A stretch of DNA of 64,000 nucleotides from Alistipes sp. Marseille-P5061. Its GTDB lineage: Bacteria; Bacteroidota; Bacteroidia; Bacteroidales; Rikenellaceae. The notes beneath the pieces were generated by a model. That model had not been told where the DNA came from, did no database searches, and saw nothing but the letters and a program-made list of their open reading frames with translations. This document shows, one piece after another, positions 8,732 through 17,522 of the stretch (its first letter is position 1; each line of letters begins with the position of its first letter). The stretch spans positions 625,120-689,119 of the forward strand of contig NZ_LT985748.1 in NCBI RefSeq assembly GCF_900290115.1. Reading direction: 5' to 3'. A program made the position numbers and the translations under genes.

Positions 8732-10561
8732 ATGGTCCGGAGGTTATTCATCCTCGCCGCAGCACTGCTGGCGATGCAGACCGCTTTGCCCCAGATGAAG
8801 CGGCCGGAACCTCCACGCGCCGAGTTCTTTACGCCCGACTCGGCCCGCATGCGCACCTCCCCCTCGGAGCGGACCGAACGCCTCTACGACAGCATCCGCT
8901 CGAAAACCAGCCGCCGGGCCGTGCCCCGCATGCTCTACGGACTCCTCTTCACCCGCAGCCGCATCGACACCACCCGCAGCGGCGCGGTCGAGGACGAAAG
9001 CCAGCGCTTCCTCCCCTACGAGGGACGGACCATCGGTTCGGTCACCATCGAACGCAACCAGGTATTCGACCCCGACGGCAACTGGCTCGAACGGACCGGC
9101 AACAACCTCCACATCCTCACGCGCGAACGGGTGCTGCGCCGCGACCTGCTCTTCGGACCGGGCGACACGCTCGATGCCGAGCAGCTGGTCCGCAACCAGC
9201 AGCTGCTGCGCTCGCGCAGCTACGTGTCGGACGCCGAGCTGGAGATTCGCCCCGACTCGCTCGACTCGACGCGCGTCGACATCATCGTCCATACGCGCGA
9301 CAGCTGGACCATCGGCGTCGACGCCGGCCTCCATTCCGAGGGGCACACCATGTTCGGCCTCTACGACGCCAACATCTTCGGTACGGGAAACATGCTCCGC
9401 GTGAAGACCAACTTCAGCCGCAAGGACTTCTCCTACGGCGGCAACATCGTCGAGTATGAGATTCCCAACATCTTCGGCTCGTTCTACTCGGCCAGCTTCT
9501 CGGCCGGGCGTGACTTCTACAACTCGGAACTGAAGCTCAACTTCGGCAAGGAGTTCATCCGGCCGTCCGACTACGAGGTGGGCATCAGCTACGAGAACGT
9601 CAAGTCGAAGTACTACCTTATCGACCGCGACACCTCGGACCTGGTGAAGGTGAAGACCTTCGACATCTGGGCCGGACGCTCGCGCTACATCCGTTCGATA
9701 CGCTCGAGCATCTACTTCACGGGGCGTTACGGCTTCACGCAGTTCAGCCGCCGCCCCGAGGTGCGCGCCGACTACAATCCGGCGTTCCACAACTGCGAGG
9801 AGATGCTCTTCGGCGCGGGTCTCTACCGCGAGAAGTTCTACACGGCGAACATGGTCTACGGATTCGGTACGCGCGAGTACCTGGCCACGGGCTACAAGGC
9901 CGAGCTGGTGGGCGGCTACTCGTGGGGCGAGTTCAACGACGAGATGTATCTGGGTACGGTCTACAAAATCGGCGGTTTCACCCGTGCCGGCTACCTCATG
10001 GGCAGCTTCACGCTGGGAAGCTACATCGACCTGGCAGACGGCTCGTGGCACCACAGCGCCGTGGATGTCGACCTGCAGTGGTTCTCGAACCTCTACATCT
10101 ATCGCCGCAACCGCGTCCGACAGTTCCTCTCGCTGAACTACACCCAGGGATGGAACCGCGATGCGGGCAGCTACGAAATCGTGCGCTTCACCCGCGAAAA
10201 CGGACTCGAAGCGCTCAAGGAGCACATCACGGGTACGAACCGCATGGTGCTCAACACCGAAACGGTGCTCTTCACCCCCTACCAGCCGCTCGGATTCCGC
10301 ATTGCCTTCTTCGGATTTCTCGACATGGGGCTCATCGGCTACTCGCCCAACATCTTCAAGAACGACTTCTTCACCTCGTTCGGACTGGGCATCCGGCTCA
10401 AGAACGAACGTCTGATTTTCAGCGCCATCCAGCTCCAGCTGGGTGTTGCCTTCGGCAAACGGGGGCTGGTCGAGAGCGAATACTACCGCATCTCGAGCCA
10501 GACACGGCTCGAGCAGTACCGCTATCTGCCCAAGCGGCCCGAGGTCGTGGGCTTCCAGTAG
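8732..10561 (+). CDS. Outer-membrane beta-barrel protein with POTRA-like domain
   Basis: A 609-residue exported protein. The N-terminus MVRRLFILAAALLAMQTALP is a signal peptide. Residues ~95-190 look like a POTRA domain (YEGRTIGSVTIERNQVF, then LVRNQQLLRSRSYVSDAEL), and the rest is a series of alternating, aromatic-rich strands ending in a short C-terminal barrel strand. This resembles the BamA/TamA-type surface-antigen superfamily, but with one POTRA-like domain rather than five, so a role in outer-membrane assembly or secretion is only an inference. An upstream in-frame ATG at 8654 is rejected because it would precede the signal peptide and the -7 box. It is convergent with the WG-repeat gene and appears monocistronic. 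Confidence 0.75.
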   Translation: MVRRLFILAAALLAMQTALPQMKRPEPPRAEFFTPDSARMRTSPSERTERLYDSIRSKTSRRAVPRMLYGLLFTRSRIDTTRSGAVEDESQRFLPYEGRTIGSVTIERNQVFDPDGNWLERTGNNLHILTRERVLRRDLLFGPGDTLDAEQLVRNQQLLRSRSYVSDAELEIRPDSLDSTRVDIIVHTRDSWTIGVDAGLHSEGHTMFGLYDANIFGTGNMLRVKTNFSRKDFSYGGNIVEYEIPNIFGSFYSASFSAGRDFYNSELKLNFGKEFIRPSDYEVGISYENVKSKYYLIDRDTSDLVKVKTFDIWAGRSRYIRSIRSSIYFTGRYGFTQFSRRPEVRADYNPAFHNCEEMLFGAGLYREKFYTANMVYGFGTREYLATGYKAELVGGYSWGEFNDEMYLGTVYKIGGFTRAGYLMGSFTLGSYIDLADGSWHHSAVDVDLQWFSNLYIYRRNRVRQFLSLNYTQGWNRDAGSYEIVRFTRENGLEALKEHITGTNRMVLNTETVLFTPYQPLGFRIAFFGFLDMGLIGYSPNIFKNDFFTSFGLGIRLKNERLIFSAIQLQLGVAFGKRGLVESEYYRISSQTRLEQYRYLPKRPEVVGFQ

Positions 10562-10587
10562 GGAAACTGGCAACCCGCACAAACGAA

Positions 10588-10627
10588 GGAGCGGAACCGC
10601 AGCCGCAGAAGGCCCCGGTTCCGCTCC
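10588..10627. terminator. Hairpin between convergent genes
   Basis: A 12-bp inverted repeat (10588-10599 / 10616-10627, GGAGCGGAACCG and its complement) in the 95-base gap between the barrel gene and the WG-repeat gene. There is no strong T-tract on either side, so termination is plausible but not certain. Confidence 0.5.
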
Positions 10628-10656
10628 GTCATTGCTCTTCAGAGGTCACACGAGGG

Positions 10657-12069
10657 TCAATGCCCTGCGACCGTCACCTCCTGCCCCTTGGTATCGATTC
10701 TGAAGTCGCGGCCGTCCAGCCGCACGCGGGCCGTAAAATCGACGAAATCCTCCGCCTGCTCGAACTGACAGGGGAGCACCTCCGAACCCGAACGGTCGAC
10801 ATAGCCATAGCCGCGCCCCTCGAGGTAGACGCGCCCCAGTCCGCAGCTGAAGGGCCACACCTCGTCGTAACGGTAGGGAACCATCAGCTCGCCCGTCGGG
10901 GCGATGTAGCCCCAGCGCGGTTTGTAGAAGTCGTCGCGCACCATGCCCAGACGCATGACTGCGGCACGCCGCTCGCTGAACTCGCGGGCATCGTCGAAGC
11001 GGGGCGAAATCACCTCGCGCCCCTCCGTGTCGACATAGCCGCAATAGTGGGTCATGGCGGGGAAAATCGCGCCGCGCGTATTCTCGTTGAAGGGGGCCAG
11101 TCCGTCGTGGAAATCCCCGAGCGACTCGTAGCGGAACGAGCTGAGCTCGCGGCCGAGGCGGTCGATGGCCCCGAAGTGCACGCCGTCGTAGCTCACCACG
11201 GCGACACGCTCGTTGAAGCTCCGCGCCACGGCATAGCGGGCCTGGAGCACCACGCGCCCTGTCAGGTCGAGGTATCCGTAACGTCCCCCGCCGCTGCGGA
11301 AGAGCAACCGTCCGTCGCTCGGAGCGCCGAGCTCCTCGTAGCGGCACGCCACCGGCTCGCCGCCCAGCGAATCGACCAGCCCCCAGCGCAGCCCCTGGTC
11401 GACCGTGCGGGCCGCAAGGGCGTAACCGCCTGTAAAGGGGGCAATCGTATCGTACCGGCAGGGGATGACCTCACGCCCCAGGCTGTCGAGATATCCGCGT
11501 CGGGCGTTGCGCAGAGCGGCCATCCACCCCCGTTCGCCGACCGGTCCGATGGAGTCGTAGAGGCAGGGCACCACCTCGCCGCCGCTCTCCGAGAGGTAGC
11601 CGCGGCGGCCGTTGCGCACGGCTGCACGCCAGCCCCGAAGGCCCGGCTCGCCGATTTCGCTGTAGAGGCAGGCGATGACCTCGCGCCCCTCACGGTCGAT
11701 GCGGCCGCGCAGGCCGCCCGGCAGCTCGACCCAGGCCAGACTGTCGGCAAAGGGCGAAGCCACGGCATACTCGGGGGCGATGACCATCAACCCCGTGGTA
11801 TCGATGTAGCCCCACCGCTCGCCGGGAATCTGCACGGCGGCACGCCCCTCGCTGAAGGGGGCCGCAGCGGCATAGCGGCAGGGAATCACAAGCCGCCCCT
11901 CGGCATCGACATAGCCCCAGCGGGGCGCCCCGTCGACCGTATCGAGCACGGCGGCCCGCCGCTCGCGAAGCTCGCCGACCGACGCATAGCGGGCCGTACG
12001 CCGACGGAAGTCGGGCTTGCAGCCAACCACCGCCGTCAGCACGCACAACAACAGAAGAAGTCGTTTCAT
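10657..12069 (-). CDS. WG-repeat lipoprotein
   Basis: A 470-residue lipoprotein: MKRLLLLLCVLTAVVGC is a signal peptide with lipobox VVGC. Almost the whole mature part is about eleven WG-like repeats of the form (W/Y/R)GYxDxxGxxVIPxRYD, spaced about 35 residues apart, for example WGYVDAEGRLVIPCRY and RGYLDSLGREVIPCRY. WG repeats form beta-propeller-like or solenoid surfaces and are thought to bind partners; no enzymatic residues are visible. The residues after the Cys (KPDF) do not look like the acidic surface-export signal of the lipoproteins at 57-64 kb. It has its own -7 box and is convergent with the barrel gene. Confidence 0.85.
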   Translation of the reverse strand: MKRLLLLLCVLTAVVGCKPDFRRRTARYASVGELRERRAAVLDTVDGAPRWGYVDAEGRLVIPCRYAAAAPFSEGRAAVQIPGERWGYIDTTGLMVIAPEYAVASPFADSLAWVELPGGLRGRIDREGREVIACLYSEIGEPGLRGWRAAVRNGRRGYLSESGGEVVPCLYDSIGPVGERGWMAALRNARRGYLDSLGREVIPCRYDTIAPFTGGYALAARTVDQGLRWGLVDSLGGEPVACRYEELGAPSDGRLLFRSGGGRYGYLDLTGRVVLQARYAVARSFNERVAVVSYDGVHFGAIDRLGRELSSFRYESLGDFHDGLAPFNENTRGAIFPAMTHYCGYVDTEGREVISPRFDDAREFSERRAAVMRLGMVRDDFYKPRWGYIAPTGELMVPYRYDEVWPFSCGLGRVYLEGRGYGYVDRSGSEVLPCQFEQAEDFVDFTARVRLDGRDFRIDTKGQEVTVAGH

Positions 12070-12090
12070 GGCTGATATTTTTTCCTACTG

Positions 12091-12098
12091 CAAAGATA
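12091..12098 (-). promoter_or_regulatory. -7 box TATCTTTG for the WG-repeat gene
   Basis: CAAAGATA on the plus strand reads TATCTTTG on the minus strand, 22 bases before the ATG at 12069. The 258-base gap 12070-12327 holds nothing else recognisable. Confidence 0.65.
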
Positions 12099-12327
12099 CC
12101 AAAAGAGGGGCGTATTCGGGCACCCGCACCCGGGATTTTTGCATCGGTAGCGCATCTGGCCCCTCGGCGGCGGCGCGGCTCCTGCCTCATCCCCCCCTGC
12201 GTCCGCCGAAGAGGCGGCCATCCGAAAAGGCACGCTCAAAAGGGTGCCGTCCCTCTCCATAACGTGCCACACAAAAAGGGGAAGTGACCCGAAGGCCGCT
12301 CCCCCACTCGAACTTTTATTCTGACGC

Positions 12328-14421
12328 TTACCGTTTCTTGTTTGTCTCGACAATAATCGCGCCATTGCGGGCCTTGCGGCCATACTCGCGAATGGCCGAA
12401 GCATCTTTGAGAATCATCATCGAACGGATGTTCGAAGGTTCGCCCAGCAACTCATCCAGCTCGCCGGGTTTCAGCTTGTCGGCACGGTACTCCTTGCCGT
12501 CGATGACCCAAAGCACCCCCTTCTGCGAAGTCGGTTTCGTAGAACCTCCCTTCACGGAGATAATCGGCTCGCCCTTCGGCACCCCCTGCCCTGCGGCAGC
12601 AGCGGCTGCCGACGAACCGGAGGAGGAGGTCGAAGTCGAGGTCGAGGTGGGAACCGAGCCGGCTCCGGAGGCCGAGGCCGAGACGGAGGTTCCGTCACCG
12701 GTGATGACGATGGTCTGCGACGAGGAGGCGAGCCGCTGCCCGTCCAACTCGCGCTGCGCCTGCTCGAGCTGCTCGCTGGCTTCGCGCAGCTGCTGCTGAA
12801 CCGCCTTCCACTCGTCGCTGTTCAAATACTGACGGGCCGCCTCCAGCGAGGCCTCGGTCTGCTGATTGTCCAATTCGCGCCGCGCCTGCTCAAGCTGCTC
12901 GCTGGCTTCGCGCAGCTGCTGCTGCACCTTCTTCCACTCGTCGCCGCTCAGATGCTTCCGGGCAGCCTCAAGACCGACACGCGCAGCCTCAAGACCGGCG
13001 CGTCCCGCCTCGAGGCCCTCGGCCCCGGCACGGAGCGACCCTTCGAGTTGCCGGGCAAAATCGTTCGTGAGGATGTAGACCACCCCCTTGGCCTCCGGCC
13101 GGTCGAACTGCTCTATTACGGAGGGCTCCTTGATGACCTTCACCGACGCAATCTCCGAAGGGTCGATGTCCAGCTCAGCGTAGCTCTTCCGCTGACCGTC
13201 CAGAATGTAGATATATTGGTCGGTCGTCCCTTCCGAGGAGTTACCCCGAAGGGTAATCCGGACGATACCCGACGCCGGGTCGTCCGACTTCTCCACATCG
13301 ACCGAGGCAATCCGCTCCACCTTGAGCGTGTCGAGCGCCGAGGCCGTCACCTCGCGGCCGTTGATGAAATAGCGCACCGCAGGCTGCTTGAGCGCCGCCT
13401 GTGCCGACCCGGCGAGCCCCTCCGATGCCGACTGCCCTGCCTCGGCCGAGGCATCACGCAACGCGCTGTCGACCAGTGCCGCAACCGATGTGCCGTTTCC
13501 GACGGCCGAGGATAGGAAAGTTCCGGAATTTTGCGTACCTTTGTCTACGGGAACGCGGTAGACGGTTTCTGCAAAGGCGCCGAGCGCAAGCCCGACAAGC
13601 GGCAGGAAGACCAACGCACGGGCGTAGTTCCACCGCGATGATTTCTTACGTAACATCATGGTAATACGGTTTTTAAGTTTACTGTGATTGAAGCTGTTGG
13701 CAACTGAGCACCACCTCCTGCCAGCAGCTTTCCTTATTAACAACATCTGATATTCGCGTGCATCGACGCCGCTGCGGAGCACCGCCTCGTCGGCCTCGTA
13801 TTCGTGGATGGCGCGCAACTCGCGGCGCAGGAGCCACATCGCGGGGTTGAACCACTGCAGACATCCGGCAAGGTCCGCCACGAGCAAGTCGACCGAATGG
13901 TGCAGCCGCAGGTGGGCCTCCTCGTGCAGCAGGACATCGCGGAGCAGGGCGTCGTCGTCCTGTTCCGAGACGACGATGTAGCGTCCCCAGCTGAAGGGGG
14001 AACCCCTCTCGGGACGGCGCACCAGCACCATGCCGCCTGGAAGGCGCTCGCTCCGCCCGCCGTGAACAATGCTCCACACCCGCACGAGCGATACGACAAC
14101 CCACAGCAGCATGGCCACGACGCCCGCCGCAAAGAGCATCGCCAGAAGCTCCCGCCACGGAAAGGGTTTCGCAGCGGCCACCGCCTCAACGGGCAGTGCG
14201 GGCTGTGTCACTACCGGCAGGACAAACGGCTCGGGCGCGGGCAGGTCGCGGTAGAGGGTCACCACGCAGCAAGGCAGCACGAACGAGAGCACAAGCATCG
14301 CAAGCAGCACGACGCGGTTGAAGCGATGGAAGGTCTCGCGGCTGAGCAGCAGTTTGTAGAAGAGGTAGAAGACTGCCAGACAGGCGCCCGTCTTCAGGCT
14401 GTATAGCATCAGGTCGTACAT
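12328..14421 (-). CDS. M56 (BlaR1/MecR1-type) membrane metallopeptidase with plug-like C-terminus
   Basis: A 697-residue membrane protein. Residues 1-120 hold three to four transmembrane helices. The zinc protease motif HEEAH is at 166-170, with a downstream EYEAD, as in M56 peptidases that cleave BlaI-type repressors after a signal. A further helix near 270-285 leads to an exported C-terminal half without a beta-lactam sensor. Instead it has TonB-plug-like segments (VRYFINGREVTASALDTL, EIASVKVIKEPSVIEQF, and MMILKDASAIREYG...NGAIIVET at the end) around two 42-residue coiled-coil repeats and a Ser/Thr/Ala-rich linker. The blaI-like gene ends 2 bases upstream, so the two are co-transcribed. 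The signal is unknown; envelope or antibiotic stress is a guess. Confidence 0.88.
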   Translation of the reverse strand: MYDLMLYSLKTGACLAVFYLFYKLLLSRETFHRFNRVVLLAMLVLSFVLPCCVVTLYRDLPAPEPFVLPVVTQPALPVEAVAAAKPFPWRELLAMLFAAGVVAMLLWVVVSLVRVWSIVHGGRSERLPGGMVLVRRPERGSPFSWGRYIVVSEQDDDALLRDVLLHEEAHLRLHHSVDLLVADLAGCLQWFNPAMWLLRRELRAIHEYEADEAVLRSGVDAREYQMLLIRKAAGRRWCSVANSFNHSKLKNRITMMLRKKSSRWNYARALVFLPLVGLALGAFAETVYRVPVDKGTQNSGTFLSSAVGNGTSVAALVDSALRDASAEAGQSASEGLAGSAQAALKQPAVRYFINGREVTASALDTLKVERIASVDVEKSDDPASGIVRITLRGNSSEGTTDQYIYILDGQRKSYAELDIDPSEIASVKVIKEPSVIEQFDRPEAKGVVYILTNDFARQLEGSLRAGAEGLEAGRAGLEAARVGLEAARKHLSGDEWKKVQQQLREASEQLEQARRELDNQQTEASLEAARQYLNSDEWKAVQQQLREASEQLEQAQRELDGQRLASSSQTIVITGDGTSVSASASGAGSVPTSTSTSTSSSGSSAAAAAAGQGVPKGEPIISVKGGSTKPTSQKGVLWVIDGKEYRADKLKPGELDELLGEPSNIRSMMILKDASAIREYGRKARNGAIIVETNKKR
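12743..12970 (-). repeat. Two 126-bp direct repeats coding for coiled coil
   Basis: Two copies of about 100 bases, starting at 12743 and 12869 on the plus strand, are nearly identical. The encoded copies share DEWK(K/A)VQQQLREASEQLEQA(R/Q)RELD, spaced exactly 42 codons apart. The in-frame duplication lies in the exported part of the M56 protein and points to a recent duplication. Confidence 0.85.
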
Positions 14422-14423
14422 GG

Positions 14424-14789
14424 CTACCGGCTGTTTTCACGTTCGATGCGGTCGATGAGCCCGCGCAGCTCCTCGACAGAAATCTTCTCCTCCTCGACCA
14501 GCGCCGAGACGGCGCCCAGATAGGAGTTCTCGAAGTACTTGCGGATGACGCCACCGAGCGTCTGCCGCGAAAACTCCTCCTCGCTCACCACCGGGAAGTA
14601 CTGGTAGGTCGCCCCGAAGGCCTTGTGCGAGAGGTAGCCCTTCGCTTCGAGCGTACGAACAATCGTCGAGACGGTATTGAAATGGGGGCGCGGTTCGGGG
14701 CAGAGCGCCACCACCTCGCGCACGAACAACGGGCCGTGCGCCCAGAAATAGCGCATCAGCTCCTCCTCCTTATGGGTCAGTTTCTCCAT
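14424..14789 (-). CDS. BlaI/MecI-family transcriptional repressor
   Basis: A 121-residue winged-helix regulator (MEKLTHKEEELMRYFW..., recognition region HFNTVSTIVRTLEAKGYL, dimerisation helices in the C-terminal third). In the family the M56 partner cleaves the repressor to relieve repression of the shared operon. Two in-frame starts further upstream exist (ATG at 14819, GTG at 14828). The -7 box at 14831-14838 puts the transcription start near 14824, so 14828 is too far upstream, and MEKLT is the usual N-terminus in relatives. The M56 gene follows after 2 bases. A pair of operator-like dyads lies just upstream. Confidence 0.92.
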   Translation of the reverse strand: MEKLTHKEEELMRYFWAHGPLFVREVVALCPEPRPHFNTVSTIVRTLEAKGYLSHKAFGATYQYFPVVSEEEFSRQTLGGVIRKYFENSYLGAVSALVEEEKISVEELRGLIDRIERENSR

Positions 14790-14830
14790 GGCAATCAGCG
14801 GGGTGTTCTCCTCCTGCATTCCCCGCACAA

Positions 14831-14838
14831 CAAAGGTA
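14831..14838 (-). promoter_or_regulatory. -7 box TACCTTTG for blaI-M56
   Basis: CAAAGGTA on the plus strand reads TACCTTTG on the minus strand. The predicted transcription start is about 35 nt before the ATG at 14789. Confidence 0.65.
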
Positions 14839-14858
14839 GCAAAATTTTTCCGCCGAGC

Positions 14859-14896
14859 AACTATTTTTTATAGTTATTCAACTAAAAAATTTAGTT
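14859..14896. promoter_or_regulatory. Pair of operator-like dyads upstream of blaI
   Basis: AACTAT-n5-ATAGTT at 14859-14875 and AACTA-n7-TAGTT at 14880-14896 share the half-site AACTA. Their centres are 21 bp apart, two helical turns, and the first covers the expected -33 region. BlaI-type repressors bind such short dyads as dimers, so this is a likely autoregulatory operator. Confidence 0.65.
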
Positions 14897-14953
14897 TCCC
14901 ACAAAAACAGACGACAACGTTCTGACATCCGACCGGTACGACCTATATAAAAA

Positions 14954-14985
14954 GGGAGCGAAGACCCCGCAGGGTCTTCGCTCCC
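14954..14985 (-). terminator. Terminator of the ten-gene minus-strand operon
   Basis: A perfect 14-bp stem (14954-14967 / 14972-14985) with a 4-base loop. On the minus strand it is followed by TTTTTATATA, so it terminates transcription arriving from the transglutaminase-like gene that ends at 15026. Confidence 0.9.
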
Positions 14986-15025
14986 AAAGTGTACACACAC
15001 GCCCCGTCCGGGGCCGGGAAGGGCG

Positions 15026-16852
15026 TCAGCGCATGAGCACCTCGACGCTTGCATTGTCCATGCCGGGCATCGTACGGCCGATACCGGCGCCGATGTAGGT
15101 CGGGTCACAGACCGTATAGCGCTTGCCGCGCACGACGACGTAGTCGCCCGGAGCCTCCCCCTTGAAGCAGACCGCCGCAGCCACGTGGCCCGGATACTCG
15201 AGCAGCACGACGTCGAGCCCCAGCAGCTCGCGCACGAGCAGCGAATAGAGCACGGCGCGGTCCTCGCAGTCACAGGCCGGATAGAAGAGCGTCTCCTCGG
15301 CAAAGAGCGGACGTTCGTAGCCGAACTGCTCGTCATCGGTGGCGTAGGGGAATGCCGTCTGCACGAAGTTGAGCAGCATGTCGGCCGCCTCGGTCTCGCT
15401 TCGGCCCGAGAGAGCCTGCTGCAGGGCGGGATAGAGGCTCTGACGCACGGTGGCGCCCACCGAGGGGATTTGGTAGACCGCAACGTCGCAGCAAGGGAAG
15501 AGGTTGTAGTAGTCAATCAGACTGCGGTCGACCACCACGTCGGCCTGAAGTTCGGGATAGCGCTTCGAGACGAGGTGGCGCGGAGCAACCTTCCGTTCGG
15601 GAAGCGCCGGAACCGACGGACGCAGCGCAAGGAGCCGCTCGCCCGGGAAGGCGCGGTTGAAGACATAGTAGCCGCCCGATGCGGGCAGGTTGCCCACGAC
15701 GAAGAACTTCTCGCCGCCAAGCTCGAGGTAACGATAGCCATAGAGCATGCCCGAGGCGGGGACGAGCAGCACGAGGCGCTGTCCCGTGCGGGCGATGCGC
15801 ACTTTGTAGCCCGACTGCGCCATGAGGAAGGTCTGGAGCAGCACCGCCTCATTGGCCGCACCGTCGTACCAGGCCGAGGCGAGGAACTCCAGCATCTTGA
15901 GGTAGCCCCAGTCGTCGAGGCGCAACTGGTCGCGCAGACGGAGGCACTCCTCCGTCACCGTACGGTAGGCCGGCGCCGAGAAGGACTCCCAGAGCGTTGC
16001 CACGGAGCCCTCAGAGACGTCGCGCAGGCGGGGCTTCGACCCCTGCACGGCGGACACGGCATACTCCGTACCGACGAAGGTGAAGCGCTGCTGCGGCCCC
16101 TTGAGCTTCGACCCGCCGCGCATCGCACCGCCACGGTCGGCTGCAACCTCATCGGCGGCAGGCACTGCCGGTGCGGCGGGCGTCACGGCGGGAGCACTCG
16201 GAAGGGCCGGTTGTGCCGGGGCCGAAGGCGCGGTCACGGGAGCTGCCGGAGCATCGGAACCCAACACCGACGAGAGGTTGTCTCCGCCGACGTTCCCGCC
16301 CTCGGGACGAAGCGTCGGGAGCTGCCCCGACTCCCCTCCCGCGAGGATGTTGCCTCCGTCGGGTCGAAGCTGCGGCGCGCCGCCTCTCCCCGCAGCGGGG
16401 TCAGCAGGCACATCGGGGCGGATGGTCGGCGCGGAGCCACCCTGCAGCGCCGCATCGGTGTCGGGGATGAGGTTCCCCTCCCCCGCTGCCGGCCCGACCG
16501 CTGCGGGAATGTCGGGTTCGACGACCGGCTCAGGAGCCGGAGCCACGGGCTCGACCACCTCGGCAACGGGCACGGCGCGCGGTGCAGGCGGCTCCTCGTC
16601 GGGCGGCGTCGCGGGAATCGGAGGCGCCGGCTGCGACTCGGCCTCAACGGCCGGCCGCTCCTCGGCAGCGGTCCACCGCTCGCGCATGTAGCGGATATAC
16701 TCGGCATTGCGCGAATCGATGTACTCCTGATAGGCCTGCTGGCGCTGACGGATGAACTCCTCGTAACTGCTGCGCACATCCTGGGCGGAGGCCGCAGCAA
16801 CGGTCAGGGTCGCAATCGCGGCGACGAGCGCCGCACGTATGGGTCGGTTCAT
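15026..16852 (-). CDS. Secreted transglutaminase-like domain protein
   Basis: A 608-residue exported protein with signal peptide MNRPIRAALVAAIATLTVAAASA. A Gln/Arg/Tyr-rich helix (~25-60) is followed by a Pro/Ala-rich low-complexity region (~70-240) and then a globular part. The C-terminus carries a transglutaminase/cysteine-protease triad: C529 in CDCEDRAVLYS, H556 in YPGHVAAAV and D583 in CDPTY. Such domains cleave or cross-link peptides, or are inactive binders; the complete triad favours activity (inference). It is the last gene of the ten-gene operon, 79 bases after the LPP20-like lipoprotein gene and just before the terminator. Confidence 0.82.
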   Translation of the reverse strand: MNRPIRAALVAAIATLTVAAASAQDVRSSYEEFIRQRQQAYQEYIDSRNAEYIRYMRERWTAAEERPAVEAESQPAPPIPATPPDEEPPAPRAVPVAEVVEPVAPAPEPVVEPDIPAAVGPAAGEGNLIPDTDAALQGGSAPTIRPDVPADPAAGRGGAPQLRPDGGNILAGGESGQLPTLRPEGGNVGGDNLSSVLGSDAPAAPVTAPSAPAQPALPSAPAVTPAAPAVPAADEVAADRGGAMRGGSKLKGPQQRFTFVGTEYAVSAVQGSKPRLRDVSEGSVATLWESFSAPAYRTVTEECLRLRDQLRLDDWGYLKMLEFLASAWYDGAANEAVLLQTFLMAQSGYKVRIARTGQRLVLLVPASGMLYGYRYLELGGEKFFVVGNLPASGGYYVFNRAFPGERLLALRPSVPALPERKVAPRHLVSKRYPELQADVVVDRSLIDYYNLFPCCDVAVYQIPSVGATVRQSLYPALQQALSGRSETEAADMLLNFVQTAFPYATDDEQFGYERPLFAEETLFYPACDCEDRAVLYSLLVRELLGLDVVLLEYPGHVAAAVCFKGEAPGDYVVVRGKRYTVCDPTYIGAGIGRTMPGMDNASVEVLMR

Positions 16853-16931
16853 GGACTTCGTTTTTTAAGAGACAAAAAGCGGCGTCCGCCCCGTACTCCG
16901 GAGCCGGACACCGCGTGAGCAAAGCGGAGGA

Positions 16932-17510
16932 CTACTGCTGCGAATACTCCGAGAGCTTCTGCTCGTAGAGCTTCTTGAACTGGTCGAACTCGAAGTCCGA
17001 CATCAGCTTCTCGTCATTCTGCATCTCGTCGAGCACGTGCTGCTTCATGTCGCTCTTGCTCAGCTGCATGCATACATAGTGACGATAGTCGCCGTTGGCC
17101 TCCTTGAAGAGTTTCTCATCGACGAGCGTCATGCCCGACACCGACTGCTTGACAATGGCGTAGGTGAGCTCCGTAACGCGCTCCTCGTAGCTGCGGGCGG
17201 TCTGGCTGGGAAGTTTCTGCGACTTGGCGTAATTCTCCATCACGGTTGCGATGTCGGTCTGCACGGCGGCGGCAATCTCCTGACGGGCATTCTGCATGGC
17301 AATCTTCTTGGCCATCGACTGCTCGGGGCTTACACCGCTCTGCACGGCACGATAGTAGTCGGCATCGCTGCGGTACTCGGGACCACTGAGCGGGAGCACC
17401 TGCTCCACCATGTCGGTCTGCGGCTTGCGCGGCGCCTTGGACGACGACGAGCAAGAGGTCGTGGCGGCCAGCATCGCCAGCGCACCAACCATAAGCATCA
17501 TTTTTTTCAT
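16932..17510 (-). CDS. LPP20-like lipoprotein
   Basis: A 192-residue lipoprotein. The signal peptide ends at the lipobox AATTSC, followed by a Ser-rich stretch. The body matches the LPP20/FlgT-N type of small alpha-beta domain: a long helix (AMQNARQEIAAAVQTDIATVMENYA), a strand-helix segment around the SYEERVTELTYAIVKQSVSG part, and a YRHYVCMQLSKS strand. The ATG at 17510 is chosen; a TTG two codons upstream is the only alternative. In other bacteria LPP20-type lipoproteins sit in the outer membrane and often accompany surface-fibre or flagellar assembly genes. It lies 12 bases after the preceding gene of the operon. Confidence 0.75.
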   Translation of the reverse strand: MKKMMLMVGALAMLAATTSCSSSSKAPRKPQTDMVEQVLPLSGPEYRSDADYYRAVQSGVSPEQSMAKKIAMQNARQEIAAAVQTDIATVMENYAKSQKLPSQTARSYEERVTELTYAIVKQSVSGMTLVDEKLFKEANGDYRHYVCMQLSKSDMKQHVLDEMQNDEKLMSDFEFDQFKKLYEQKLSEYSQQ

Positions 17511-17522
17511 CTTCAAAAGAAT

